Shown one piece after another: positions 6,049 through 6,242 of a stretch of 6,242 nucleotides of DNA. Position 1 is the first letter of the stretch. Every line of letters begins with the position of its first letter. The position numbers and the translations under genes are program-made. The notes under the pieces are model-generated. The model was given only the letters and a program-made list of their open reading frames with translations, did no database searches and was not told the DNA's origin. Where the stretch lies: positions 1-6,242 of the forward strand of contig WFMU01000369.1 of assembly GCA_015488935.1 (NCBI GenBank), in the 5' to 3' direction. The stretch comes from Flavobacteriaceae bacterium. Lineage in GTDB: Bacteria; Bacteroidota; Bacteroidia; Flavobacteriales; Flavobacteriaceae.

Positions 6049-6242
6049 TAACAATTTATACAGTTATAAAATTAAAATTTTAAAAACTTATTAAGAGAAT
6101 GTGAATAAGGTTTAATACCAAGCTAAATTTTAGAACGTAATTAAATAAAAGGAAAATTATTTTATAATCGTATTTTAATGTTTAATTGATATAATAGTTA
6201 ATTATCTAATAAAAATATACCAAAAAACTAATAGTGCAATTA
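6049..6242. other. AT-rich region upstream of carB with no recognisable gene
   Basis: About 190 bases of very AT-rich DNA to the window end. I see no coding region, tRNA or riboswitch. Minor symmetric elements are a 12-base palindrome TTAAAATTTTAA (6072-6083) and a 6-base-pair inverted repeat CTTATT/AATAAG with an 11-base loop (6087-6092 with 6104-6109). Both are of the kind expected by chance at this composition. The region may hold upstream carB control sites or the start of a divergent transcript, but nothing supports either. Confidence 0.5.

Noticed and set aside
1..6242. A novel multi-gene system spanning the window
   Set aside because: The genes belong to unrelated functions (regulator, YciO-type protein, secreted protein, CarB), run in two orientations with separate promoters, and show no sign of transfer such as mobile genes, att sites or a composition shift across genes.

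Overview
The window is AT-rich chromosomal DNA that looks like a member of the Flavobacteriaceae (phylum Bacteroidota). Four observations point there. One gene carries a type B sorting domain for the type IX secretion system (T9SS), a system confined to this phylum. At least one promoter fits the Bacteroidota form (TTTG, about 20 bases, TAnnTTTG) rather than the sigma-70 form. No Shine-Dalgarno-like purine run precedes the starts. The carbamoyl-phosphate synthase large subunit is the short form without a C-terminal regulatory domain.

Layout: (a) bases 2-76, + strand: the last 24 codons of a gene whose end resembles the DNA-binding wing of an OmpR/PhoB response regulator. (b) 158-778, +: a Sua5/YrdC/YciO-family protein of the YciO branch. 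(c) 797-2959, -: a secreted, multidomain, Asn/Thr-rich surface protein with a signal peptide, three tandem repeats of about 90 residues and a T9SS type B sorting domain; its stop faces the stop of (b) across only 18 bases. (d) 2960-3175: an intergenic region holding the promoter of (c) and several inverted repeats, one of which may belong to a small + strand RNA. (e) 3176-6025, -: complete carB, large subunit of carbamoyl-phosphate synthase. (f) 6026-6242: an AT-rich leader upstream of carB with a weak promoter candidate and no gene.

The genes do not form one pathway. carB feeds pyrimidine and arginine synthesis, and its partner carA is not present. The secreted protein has its own promoter, and no T9SS partner gene (such as porP/sprF) is seen. 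No CRISPR array, insertion sequence, tRNA, rRNA or defence system is visible. The window is mostly ordinary core genome. The points most worth a second look are the structured intergenic region at 3034-3173, the substituted active-site motifs of the YciO-type protein, the missing regulatory domain of CarB, and the repeat architecture of the secreted protein.
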